Source: Hofstenia miamia (lineage: Eukaryota > Xenacoelomorpha > Acoela). From it: 64,000 bases of DNA. The DNA lies in the NCBI GenBank assembly GCA_004352715.1, contig SCFE01000020.1, forward strand, positions 2,122,190 to 2,186,189. The letters run 5' to 3'. The position numbers were made by a program, and so were the translations under genes. Numbering within the stretch: the first letter of the stretch is position 1; the number at the start of each line of letters is the position of its first letter. Under the pieces are notes generated by a model, which was not told where the DNA came from, made no database searches, and saw only the letters and a list, made by a program, of their open reading frames with translations. Positions 45,247 to 55,884 of the stretch are shown piece by piece.

Positions 45247-46723
45247 CTAAATACTTTGGTTACAAGCCAGAAACAACATATGGAAAAGATTTTCCGGGTT
45301 GAATCGTTTTCTGTTATCCGTCAGTATTTGTCCATATATGGAAAATGACCTCTCCACGTCAACTGAGGCTATCGGACAAGCACTGGACATCATTTCTTTC
45401 TCTGCAGGGGAGAGATTTTCGAGACTTCCATTTAAAATTGCCTGAAGTCCTTCGTTCTTACTGAGCACATCATCTAGTTTCTGAGAGATGGCATTCTCGA
45501 ATTTTGTCGCGGACAAGTGGAGTGCAGCCATTGCTTCTGAAGCTGAGATGTCTCTTTTTTGGAGATTCTTGAGTAGTGTAGGCAATTCACCATATCTTTC
45601 AATAATACCATCAATTCTCAATTTTACCTCCGGGTTGATAAGGAGGGATTTTGCAACAGGAATAGCATTGTTGGCCTTGTCCTCGAATTGTGCAATTATT
45701 TCTGCCAATTTCGAAAAGTTTTCCTGTAAATATTTGGCACCTTCTATCCATGTGCCCCAACGGGTGATACAAACCTCCTTGGGCATTGGCACTCCAGCAT
45801 TCATCAACATGTTTTTTCTAGAAGGCGCCTTTTTGAAAATTTTCTTGATTGAAGAAATTAACTGATCAACTTCGGGTTCTCGCTCTCTAATTTTTTCGCA
45901 CACACGATGAACGCCATGTGCCAAGCAGATGACATGGGTCATCTTTGGCATGAGAACCTGCAGCCCTGTAAACAAAAGGTAAATTTTTAGTTTTGTTATT
46001 TTTTTGATTATTAATAATAATAATTTATTATCAAAATTCCATACCTTCAATTGCCTTTTTCATGTATGAAGCTCCGTCGGTTATACAGGCCAAGAAGTCA
46101 TCAGGGGAGGTCGATAATTTTGTAATTGTACTGTTGATAAATCTTGAAATTGTTGTATGATTGACAGCGTTCAGAACCTCCATATTAGCAAGAAAAACTT
46201 CAGAATCTTTTTCAAAAGTTCCAACAATTGCGTTGCATATGTATCATCCCATCGAGTCCGTGGTTTCGTCAACAGAAATCCATTTTTTCTTCAAAGCTAG
46301 TAATCTTTTCATGGATTCAAATTTTTCTTCAAAAAGTTTCGGTACATAAGTCTTGCGGATAGAAGACTCAGAAGGTGTTGTATTCTTTGTCCACTTTAAC
46401 AGAATAGCTCGAACAGTCGGATTCTGTAATTTGGAAATCGGAATATTTGCTGCGGTAAACATTTTTGCAATGTCCATGGCGTAAGAAGATTCAGAAGAAG
46501 GTTGTATCATATCAGTGATAGGCACAATTGATGTTGAAGGCACGTCTTGGGCATGTTTTTTGTGCTTAGCGGTCCCAAGATGTTGAACAACCAGGAATTG
46601 TTTTTGGTAAGATAATGTCTCATTGCATAAAGTGCAGACCAAATTGTTTCCTGCGCCTCGCAGACAAGAAAACTCTCTGGTGTATCGCTCAATGAGCTCA
46701 CGATTTGTTGGTTTTGGCTTCAT
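45247..46723 (-). pseudogene. hAT-like transposase with BED finger and a 79-bp intron (one stop)
   Basis: Starts MKPKPTNRELIERYTREFSC. The BED-type finger reads LVCTLCNETLSYQKQ...VQHLGTAKHKKH (C-x2-C...H-x4/5-H). The catalytic region begins KKWISVDETTDSMG, with the first Asp of the RNase H-like fold. A TGA at 46244-46246 follows, and the frame then continues with YICNAIVGTFEKDSEVF and DGASYMKKAIE. A GT-AG intron (46044-45966; GTATGG...TTTACAG) joins cleanly to GLQVLMPKMTHVICLAHGVH. The protein ends with the hAT dimerisation motif SVDVERSFSIYGQILTDNRK. Total about 460 residues. The single nonsense codon, with otherwise intact frame and intron, suggests recent loss or an assembly error. Confidence 0.8.
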
Positions 46724-46790
46724 GGCTGCGTTCTATAATGTACGCCTATAACCTATAACGTATTAATCCACAATGGCACATCTGCGGCTG

Positions 46791-47152
46791 GAGATTTCTA
46801 AGAAATTAGCGCCACATGCATGGACTTCTAAATAACATCTGGACGCGAAGCAATTTGCTAACCGCAAAAACCGGAGACATATTTTGGCCATTGTTTATTT
46901 AATTACTCGCATTACGATTCATTTGCATTTGTTGTAATGGTGTACAAATGCTGCGTTCCACACTGCACTGTAAAGATAATCTGTGTTTACATTTCCTCTA
47001 AACAACTATTAATTATATGCATCATCTGAAATTATTTTGGTAAATAGTTTAGATAAATATTTGGCCAAAACATGTATTTGCTTATTTTTTGCTTCGCGTC
47101 CAGATGTAATTTAGAAGTCCATGTCCACATGTATTCCTATTTCTTAGAAATA
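46791..47152. repeat. ~65-bp inverted repeat with ~230-bp loop
   Basis: Arms 46791-46855 and 47089-47152 share GGACTTCTAAAT(A)ACATCTGGACGCGAAGCAA in opposite orientation, plus TTTCTAAGAAAT at the outer edge. Shorter inverted pairs continue inward (ACATATTTTGGCCA / TGGCCAAAACATGT). It could be a MITE or foldback element inserted between hAT gene and end, or a feature of the hAT 5' region. Confidence 0.75.
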
Positions 47153-47277
47153 TGCAATTGAATTTTATGAAATTGTAATAATATGCACTTATAATATGCT
47201 CTTAAAATATGCCAGTAAATGCTTGTATATGGTATTTAAATATGCCCTTATGCACTTATGCATTTATCCTAAGCCTG

Positions 47278-47855
47278 TTTATAATGTTGTTTGTTTTCAT
47301 TTGAGAAATGGCGCTCACTGCTGCATTTTAATTGTTTGTTTGCTTAATGTCGCTTATTAAGTTAGCCATTGGACTGGCAATGAAACATGACATTACTCTT
47401 GCTTCTTAAATGTAATGGTAGAACTATCACTACAATACATAGGATATTTAATTAAAAAGAAGTTTCGTAATTATTTAATGATTTCATATAATTTGTAATT
47501 TAAAGTTCTATATCGATTAGTTATTGAAGCGTAATTTATTCTATAGGTAACAATGTAATGATTTCTAAAAAGCTTACTAGGTCGTTATTTTCTTGTCAGT
47601 GAGCAATATTGAAATGCGCACTTTGCTTAAGAATTTTGCAATAAACTTTAAATAGTATATGTGTAAGATGTGATGTTAAATTTAGTTTAAAAATTCGAAT
47701 AATGATATAATTACTTATTTGATTATAATAAATAAAAATATATATTGTTAAAAAGGTGACAAATGTAAAATGTTATCAAATAGTATTGAAAAGATTCGTA
47801 AAATAATTGGAAAATTAATTTTTTAAAAATATTTTAGATACGACATAAATTATTT
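47278..47855. other. AT-rich sequence without a gene
   Basis: No ORF or repeat seen. Confidence 0.55.
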
Positions 47856-48426
47856 TAAAAATGTATTTGCCATGCCAAATCTAAAGAAAGACGTCTATAT
47901 CCTTCATCATTAAAGTGGACGCATCTGCCATTCCTTTCTCTCTTCAAAAACTTGGATTTGATCTTTGATTTAAAGGAATGGCAGCTCCTTTGGGATGCAA
48001 ATGTATACAGCTCTGTGAGGCACTCGGAGACATGTGGACGTGGAACTGTCCCAACATAGATGATATTGGAATTGACCTAAAATAGGGTTAGTAAATCATT
48101 TAAAATAATTTATTATAAATGTCATAATTAGTAAATCATAATGTAAATATAATAATTTGAAGATATAAAATTATAGTTATCAAAGTGTAAAATTGAAGAG
48201 ATTGACAAACGGTTTTTTAGCAAATTTAATGAATTTATTATTTTCACATATTTGTAGTAACGCACTTCTTTAATGAGATGAAATATAATGAGCGCGTGAC
48301 TCTTCCCTTAGGAGTGATGTAGTTATCAACGCGTCCACCACTTTCAAAATAGACATCATAGACGCCTTTCTCTAGATATGGCAGCAATCTTCTACCATGA
48401 CTGGTAGTAACAATTGCACATGACAT
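47856..48426 (-). pseudogene. SGNH/GDSL-hydrolase-like gene fragments
   Basis: Two pieces on the minus strand. 48426-48244 reads CAIVTTSHGRRLLPYLEKGV, then YDVYFESGGRVDNYI, resembling the first strand, nucleophile loop and second strand of an SGNH hydrolase, with S-H-G in place of G-D-S. 48076-47856, after an acceptor-like TATTTTAG, reads SNIIYVGTVPRPHVSECLTE, then NGRCVHFNDEGYRRLSLDLA. This resembles the block near the catalytic His (V-H-F-N-x-x-G), but the usual Asp is Cys-Val. The middle part with G-x-N-D is missing. Such domains occur in ORF1 of CR1/L2-like LINEs and in host enzymes. Probably a decayed element gene. Confidence 0.45.
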
Positions 48427-48533
48427 GTTCTAAAATAATACACAAAATTAATGTATTTTATATATATATATATATATAAATTTTCTGTACAAGGTTAACC
48501 TAAGGCATGTCAGTAAATGCTATTAGGACGAAC

Positions 48534-48569
<36 letters not shown>

Positions 48570-48794
48570 TTTGATTTAACAAGCTAGTTTTATATAGGTT
48601 TTATAATATCTAAATTACAAAATTTGGTAAAATCTTCATTGAAAGATAATCTCCTGCCTGTAAATTGTACTTACACGGAATACATAGTTTATTCAAATGA
48701 ATTAAAATCCGCATAATTTAAGTTTCAAATTGAATACGTTCGCTAATTTTAGACAGAATGCCTTTACAGCCATTCGAGGTAAATGTCTAAAATC
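48427..48794. other. AT-rich sequence with two (TA)n tracts
   Basis: (TA)n at about 48461-48477 and 48537-48566; otherwise nothing. Confidence 0.7.
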
Positions 48795-49175
48795 AAAAAA
48801 GGAGGATTGGCCTAAGGTTGTTCTTATATAGTTCTTCTTAATTGTTAAGTTAAAAACATATATTGCTTATATAAATGTTCAAATCTAGGATCGCCATAAG
48901 GTTTTTCTTGCATAGTTCTTAATTGTTAAGTTAAAAATATATATTGCTTATATACATGTTTAAATTTAGGATCGCCCTAAGGTTGTTCTTGTAAATTTCT
49001 TCTTAATTATTAAGTAGAAAACATGCATTGCTTACAGAAATGTTTAAATTTGGGATCGCCGTAAGGTTCTTCTTGTAAATTTCTTCTTAATTATAAAGTA
49101 GAAAATATATATTGTTAAGTAGAAAACACTTGCTTAAGGAGGTGTTTGAATTTAGGATTTCCGTGAGGTTATTGG
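48795..49175 (+). repeat. Satellite block, ~81-85 bp monomer
   Basis: Four to five monomers. GGATCGCC starts at 48888, 48969 and 49053, giving periods of 81 and 84 bp. Same family and orientation as 43330-44390. Confidence 0.85.
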
Positions 49176-50160
49176 CAATAAAATAAATGCATTTATTTAT
49201 TTTTGGCTTTAGAAAATAACAATTATTTATTTTTTGAAAAATATTACTTTAACAATTATTGAAAATTATTTTTAGAAAAATTTTTGAAACTTAAGAAGCA
49301 AAAATATAAATAATTTAACATATGTTAGATATGAAACTGAATTTCCAACCAGGATAAATTGTGGGGATTCTAAATTTTTAAAAAGGACCCAAGTTCAATA
49401 AAATGTTGGTAAAATATCAAGTAATAGTAATAGATCAGGAAGAGGAAAATATCGAAATTATTAAAAATTATATATGTACAAAAATATGTGATTTCATCAT
49501 AGACATAACAATCACAAAATAATGTAAAAAGTTTGTAATGTTTTTAAGAAGAGTTAATCAATAACTGCATTGGAAATAATTAATGCACAAATAAAGATGT
49601 ACAATCAATGTAAATTTTTTGATGACAATTATCACGAGTTTGAGAAATATACACAATTAATAATCACATTTGGTCAATTGTAAGCATATATTTTTTTATG
49701 ATATCTGTAACAAATATAAAAAATTGAAAAATTTATTGTCTAGGGTGTAAAGCCGCAAAGTTATCTAAATTTGTCTAAATCCACAAACTGATCATAATGA
49801 AATGGATGACACCCAATGCTGATAGTATTTAGGTATTTATATATAAATATAAGCATAAATATATAGCAAAATTCCGTATTAATTCATGAAGAAACTGCAA
49901 AATTTATAATGTAAATTTCAAAAAAGTCGAAAATGAATTTTTACAGATATTAACAAATTCGTGAAAATACTTTGTATTTAGTAAATATAAATTTTTATGA
50001 TTAAATGTAAAAATTTACAACATTAAAGTTAAAGTAAAAAATTATAAATTTACTTCTCTGTTGATATTTTCTTTTCAAAGCAGATCATTTTGATAAGTTT
50101 CCACAACATCAACCAGAAAAATTCCAAGACGCGATGAAATAGGGGAAAGTGTTTCTCAAC
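49176..50160. other. Very AT-rich sequence without a gene
   Basis: No ORF with support. Confidence 0.6.
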
Positions 50161-50164
50161 GCGT

Positions 50165-50746
50165 TGTAAACACTGCAGAGACCACTACCGATTGATTTAC
50201 TTTGAGGCGCTTGACCTTTCAATTGCGAGTATCCAAAACAGATTTGATCAAAAGGGATACAACATGATGCAGAAAATTGAGAAACTGCTGGTTGATTTTA
50301 GGCCAAAGCAACTTCATGAGGATGGAAGTGAATTTTTTGATGTTGCAAATTTTAATAGTACAGATATTAACGAAAATCTCCTTATTGCACAACTAACCAT
50401 TTTTCACCAAATAAACAATGGACCATTTCCTGAACTCAGGTCACTTGTTGAATATCTCAAATCTAAAAGTGTTGCAGAACAAAAATATCTGTCTGAAGTG
50501 GTGAAGCTTGTACAACTGATATTAGTAGCACCAGCAACAACTGCAGTAAGTGAAAGGAGTTTCAGTACTCTAAGAAGGATGAAAACATGGCTTAGATCTA
50601 CCATGACACAAACACGTCTGAATTGGTGTATTCTGCTTCATATACACAGTGAGAGGGCAGATTCATTGGCAATGTCAGATATTGCAAATGAATTTATTTC
50701 AGTCAATGAAAACAGACTGAGAATTTTTGGACACTTTCAAACATGA
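50165..50746 (+). pseudogene. hAT transposase C-terminal fragment (dimerisation domain)
   Basis: An intact 184-codon stretch, 50192-50746, reads YFEALDLSIASIQNRFDQKG early on, and later LILVAPATTAVSERSFSTLR followed by RMKTWLRSTMTQTRL. The V-S-E-R-x-F-S-x-L-x-R-x-K-x-x-L-R motif is the hallmark of the hAT C-terminal dimerisation region of the TTF/zinc-finger MYM-like group. The N-terminal finger and most of the catalytic core are missing upstream, where only a frameshifted PRRDEIGESVSQRVV remnant is seen (about 50128-50170). Confidence 0.75.
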
Positions 50747-51284
50747 ACATTTTATTTCATTATGAATTTTGTAAATAAGTTTATTTATTAATTATTATAG
50801 TTAAAAATTTGTTAATTTAACTATTTTTTCCTGTTCGTAAAATGCAATTATTAGTATGACCACACATGAAACCATGCTGTTTGTTGAACTCTCAGCCCCC
50901 CAAAATTAAAAAATCATGGCTACAGGCCTGTTTATATATATATAATAGAACACTTTAATTTCACAATACAAGTTTGAATTTAAATTTGTATGCATGGACA
51001 ATACACATTACATTATACTAATAAACAAAAGGTTTTTAATGAACTAGAACTGCAAATGAAAAATAATAAACTACTTTTATTGGAAAGCAGAGAAATTTTG
51101 CTTATTGGGGAGGGGGTTTGATCGAACTACCCCAACTCCCCCCCTGAATACGCCGGTAGACTGTTCATCTAATAACTAACTTTAATTATGCTGATGATGA
51201 GCTAACAGCAGCACGTGTTTATATTGAGTCATTACATATGGCGATGGTTGATTCGCCGTTTGTAACTAGTAATTATGTTACCCA
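50747..51284. other. Intergenic sequence with a MITE-end-like motif
   Basis: At 51107-51155 GGGGAGGGGGTTTGATCGAA, then CCCCCCTGAATACGCC, resembles one end of the GGCGTAxxCAGG-type repeats seen at 14238 and 52061. Otherwise no gene. Confidence 0.4.
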
Positions 51285-54200
51285 ATGCGTTCCTTGTTGT
51301 TTTCTCTCTTGTTATTTTTATCTTACTTTATCCTACACAGAAGTGGTTATCACAAAAAAACATTAGTTGATTCTTATTTTACGAAAATTGAAGGAGGATT
51401 CAAATGCAAATGCTGTCGTATGCGCAAGCAGAAGAAAAATTCTGGATATTCGAACTTGCTCAATTACATTCATAATGATCATCCTGAACAAAAGCACCAC
51501 ATAATGGAAAATAACACGATCATTAGCAGTGCTGGTGGAAGCGGGGGAAAAATGTATCGCAGAAGGCCAACAATCTTTGTTGGATTGATTGGATTGTAAA
51601 GAAGGCCACGAGTTTCCGTTTCCAGATTCTGAATTCGTCAAAAAATACACGAGTTTGGACCCGATTAGTGGAAAAACTTTACAAACCTATATGAATATAC
51701 TGGAGCCAGAAGTGCAAAAAAATCTCGCCAGTGTTTTACCTTCTCAATTTGGTCTCATCATTGATGGATGGAGTGATGGGCAAACTCATTATTTGGGCGT
51801 TTTTGCTGTGTTTGAACAAGAAGGTGAGTGTTTTTTCCTTTCTGTGATATACAATATATTGCAAAAGAATTTCCTCAAATCTCTTGAGTTTTAATGTTTA
51901 GCATTTTCTACGTACTAGTTTCACACACGATTTGAGGTATTTTTTATGTACTTAATGTACTCAATTTTTTACCCTCTCCAGATATTTACCACAACAAATT
52001 TCTTTCTACTTTTTGGTTATTACTATTAATGTTATCAACTGTATGTTGTTCCTGTTCAGTGGCGTACTCAGGAGGGGGACATGGTGGAATGTCCCCCCCC
52101 GTCAGGTTTCCAAATTTAATTTTGACTGGATAAATCAAAAAATTTTTCGTAAAAAATTGAAAAATTTAAAATCTAGGATCGTGAAATGCATTTTTTAGGG
52201 TTTATTTTCTCAATATTTTCAAAAATTTTCGCGGGGCTTTGCCCCGAATTAGGGAATAACAATGATGTACCACCCCGTCAGAAAATCCTGGGTACCCCCC
52301 TGTTCCTGTTAAGAGGATACTAAGAGAACACCAATTGAAATATCAATCTATACTTCATAAATTTCCTCATTTCGGAAAGCTCCCTGGAAAATAATCAATT
52401 TTTGAGTATCTGCAATTTATTATATAAATTCTTAATTTACAACTGAAATTCATTTAGCTCATAATAAAGAGTGAGTAGAGTTTCCACGTTAGTTACAAGT
52501 TATCTTATTTATCATAATGTAAAAAAATTTAATTACCTTTTACCTTCTAGTGTTAATTAAAAATTGAAAGTTTTCTATGTTTTGTTTAAGATTGCAAAAA
52601 ACTTCTATGTTGGCATTTGCACCTTTTCTCAATGAAGAAGATCTTACAGCAGAGAGCCATGTAGAATTTCTGGACGCCACTCTCTCAGTTTTTGACAAAG
52701 AGCGATCAAATGTTGCTTTTTTTTGTTTGTGACAATGAAAACAGGAACAAAGCCATTGCAAGAATTTTGGGAGTTCCTATGATTGGCTGTGCTAGCCATA
52801 CGTTTACCTTAGCGGTGAACCTTGTCCTTAAAGAATATGAAGAAATTTTACTAAAAATTAATTGTTTCATGAAGAAACTTTCTTCATTGAAAAATGCAGC
52901 TGCTTTATGAAAAAGAACGGAATTGCAGCCAGTAAATCGGAACATAACTCGGTGGATCTCAACATACAAGATGATTACATGCTTCTTGGACCTTGCGGCT
53001 TTTCTTGATGAAACAAATCTTGAAGTTGCTGAATATTTTCCTTTCCCGCTTGAGAAACTCGTGATTGAAAATCTTCAACGAAATTTGAAAAAACTCGACT
53101 CTGTGACAATGAAGCTTCAGAATGAGAAATAATACCTCTAAGTGTGTTATTATGGTTGACTCAGTATTAAATTACATTGAAATGCAAGCCCTACTGAAAT
53201 CAAGGCCTAGCTATTTGCAGTAATATGAACGAAAATGAGGTCAAAGACGTTTGCACGCCAGCATTTGATGAAACAAATCTGTTTATGCTACCAATTTGCT
53301 ATTTTATACATCTCCTCGCTTTTTGAAATATTTTCGTTTTTTGATGGCCGTAAAAACTACATCCAAATATTATGATCCCACTAATGATAAACAATAATAT
53401 TTCTACATTTCAAAATTATTTGTTTGATGTGCACTGAAAGAGCAGAATGTAAATTTACAATAGAACAAATATAGATCTCAAGTTTACATTTAAAGATGCA
53501 GTATTTACTAAAATCTATTTTATTTAACTGAAACCCTCTAAATTTTTTAACGAACCATTTGTTGTGAGGCAAGTGCTATGATTGTAGGGCTACAAAAGTG
53601 AAAAAATATTGTGATTATCTTTATTTTTAATACTTGAACAAAATTTGACCTAATTCGGTACATGCAAGAACATTTTATTGCTTCATTTTGTTTTTTGTAC
53701 TGCAAATCACAAGACCTTGATTAAAATAGGCTTGGTCTAGGTTAAAATTAATTACAACGGTTTTAGAAATGAAGAGACTATTAGTAAATATGCACTTCTT
53801 GATGTGCAAAAACATATCGCTTTAACACTTTCATTGGAGTCAGGGCACCGCACAGGCGTTGTTGTCAATATCACAACGGAAGAATATGAAAAATATCTCT
53901 AAAACGATGACGATGTTCCTGTGATTTCTGTCATGGAACACAAAGAATTTTTGACATACAGAGAGGCTCATTTGCCACTTTCACCAAGAGCTTTTGAGCT
54001 GATGAAGCTCTACTATGAAAAACGTCATTTACTAATCAGAGGTATTAACATATAACTATTTGAAGAATTCTATTTAAAGAGCCCAAGTAAAAAAAATTAG
54101 GCCAAGTAAATGATAGATAACATATATTTAGAAAGCTCACATCAGCAGTCAGAAGATGAGTGGCCTAATAACGACGGACGTTTAGAAAAACGAAATATTG

Positions 54201-54433
54201 CCAAAAGAAATATCTTGAAAGAAAAGAGAAATTATTTCTTCCTAAACACGAACGGGAAAAATTTTATGACTCTACCTAAAGAATGCGAAAAAATATGGAA
54301 GAAGTTAAATTTGAAAGGGCGATTTATTCCAACAATATGGAGGAATGTTGTGGTCACAGAAGCCGCCCTGTTGCTTAGAAAAATATTTAAATTTAGGATC
54401 ACCTTAAGGTTGTTCTTGTATAGGATCTATTGA
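51285..54433 (+). pseudogene. hAT-like transposase gene with BED finger and introns (broken)
   Basis: Segments in order: BED finger (GGFKCKCCRMRKQKK, then YSNLLNYIHNDHPEQ) at 51363-51500; KYTSLDPISGKTLQTYMNIL and the catalytic start FGLIIDGWSDGQTHYLGVFA at 51640-51815, followed by a perfect donor G|GTGAGT at 51824; then from ~52592 (after ...TTTAAG) MLAFAPFLNEEDLTAESHVE, FFVCDNENRNKAIARILGVP and MIGCASHTFTLAVNLVLKEY (second and third catalytic blocks); then RNITRWISTYKMI to ~53131; and 53800-54060 ending SPRAFELMKLYYEKRHLL. A related tail is at 54110-54400. A frameshift at ~51590 and stops in later exons inactivate it. A MITE sits in the first intron. The C-terminal dimerisation motif was not found. 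Confidence 0.65.
52061..52303 (+). repeat. ~240-bp MITE-like repeat, copy 2, inside a transposase intron
   Basis: Left end GGCGTACTCAGGAGGGGG, right end (reverse complement) GGGGTACCCAGGATTTTC; inverted relative to the copy at 28197-28431. Each end contains CCCCGTCAG. No coding potential. Confidence 0.8.
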
Positions 54434-55015
54434 TTTTTAAGTGACAAACATATATTGCTTAGAGAAATGTTTAAATTTACAAACATCATAAAGCTGTTCT
54501 TGTATATTTCATATTAATAATTAGGTGAAAAACATATATTGCTTAGAAAAATGTTTAAATTTACAATCACTTACGTTTGTTCTTGTATAGGATCTATTGA
54601 TTTTTAAGTGACAAACAAATATTGCTTAGAGAAATGATTAAATTTAGGAGCATCATAAAATTGTTCTCAGGCGCGTACCAAGCAATTTACAAGAGGGGGT
54701 CGGATTTTTCTGAAAAGGTATTTCTATTCTTTTTTTACAATAAAGGAAAAAGTTGTTTTTCTATTGATGTGTATATTAACAATCATGGTTCAGTAATATA
54801 ATACATATAATATATAATATGAAAATTTTATTACACCACTCACGTGGAATAACAAACCATTTATTAGTGGTGTAATTTTAATTCCAAAAAGAGAAATGTT
54901 TAAATTTAGGAGCGTCATAAAGCTGTTCTTGTATGTTTCATCTTAATTGGTGAGTATAAAACATATAATAATTATAGAAATTCTTAAACTTATAATCGCT
55001 ATAAGGTTGTTCATT
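54365..55015 (+). repeat. Satellite blocks (~81-85 bp monomer) with an insertion
   Basis: 54365-54665 and 54890-55015 are runs of the satellite found at 43.3 kb (TTGCTTAGAGAAATGTTTAAATTTAGGA-type monomers; quoted in parts elsewhere). Between them, 54667-54889 begins GGCGCGTACCAAGCAATT and is unrelated, possibly another MITE inserted in the array. Confidence 0.7.
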
Positions 55016-55073
55016 TCTTTATGATTTACAGCATTATAATTGTTTTGCATATCTCTATAATAAGTTTGAAGAA

Positions 55074-55077
<4 letters not shown>

Positions 55078-55109
<32 letters not shown>

Positions 55110-55255
55110 NNNNNNNNNNNNNNNNNNNNNNNNNNNNNNNNNNNNNNNNNNNNNNNNNNNNNNNNNNNNNNNNNNNNNNNNNNNNNNNNNNNNNNNNNNN
55201 NNNNNNNNNNNNNNNNNNNNNNNNNNNNNNNNNNNNNNNNNNNNNATATATATAC
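55078..55255. repeat. (TA)n tract split by a 136-N gap
   Basis: TA units at 55078-55109 and 55246-55254 flank N at 55110-55245. The gap is probably caused by the microsatellite itself. Confidence 0.9.
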
Positions 55256-55884
55256 GTTTCAAACCAGGGTGCATGTTGATATTTGAGTTAGAGCGTCGAC
55301 ATATTTGTTGTCCAGCATTGGCAAAATGTTCCGGATTTGACCTAATACTGCAATTAATATTCCTGTATATAATTCAGGGTCGTCACGGGTCAACTTGTCC
55401 AACAGTAAAGTAAAAAATTGAACAGGTGAGATTGTTTGGTACTTTTCCGCAAATCGGGTCGCGGGTCATTCATAATTGTTAGGGAGGAACAACGCTAACA
55501 GAATTCAGTACCAATTTAAAAAGTCAAACCCTTAAATCTTTAAAATTTTTAAAGACTAATAGATTCTAATTATACTTGTATTTTTCATTGATTTTGTCTT
55601 GATTTCATTCATGCTTTTATGGTAAAACATTTTTGCGCGTATTATACTAGTAATCCTTCTTTGATTCGTTTGGGGTAGAGCGCGACGCCGATAATAAATT
55701 CATCGGCAGCCCCGCCAGCGTATACCACGTATGCTAAAAATCATTAAATTTGATTAAAAAATTGCCTGAATAGGCTTATACCGTGTCTTACAGGCCCACT
55801 CACCGAGTGCACATGCATGAAGCTACAGTTATGGTGTGTATATAGGCATATATAAACCTAACATTTTTGTGTATATCAATTTTT
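55256..55884. other. Intergenic sequence, no supported gene
   Basis: Slightly less AT-rich than average (for example CGGGTCGCGGGTCATTC near 55453) but no ORF with a domain. Confidence 0.5.

Larger units (their letters stand above)
45124..47277 (-). mobile_element. hAT-type transposon with subterminal ATATGCACTTA repeats
   Basis: The left end (CAAGCTTAGGAATCAT at 45124) and the right end (reverse complement CAGGCTTAGGATAAATGC) form imperfect TIRs. Both subterminal zones are crowded with TATGCACTTA/AATATGC motifs (45135-45235 and 47150-47265), as expected for transposase-binding sites. The flanks TATATAAT / TTTATAAT could be a 7-of-8 target duplication if three extra bases at the left end are allowed. 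A large inverted repeat (46791-47152) lies 5' of the transposase gene. Confidence 0.6.
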
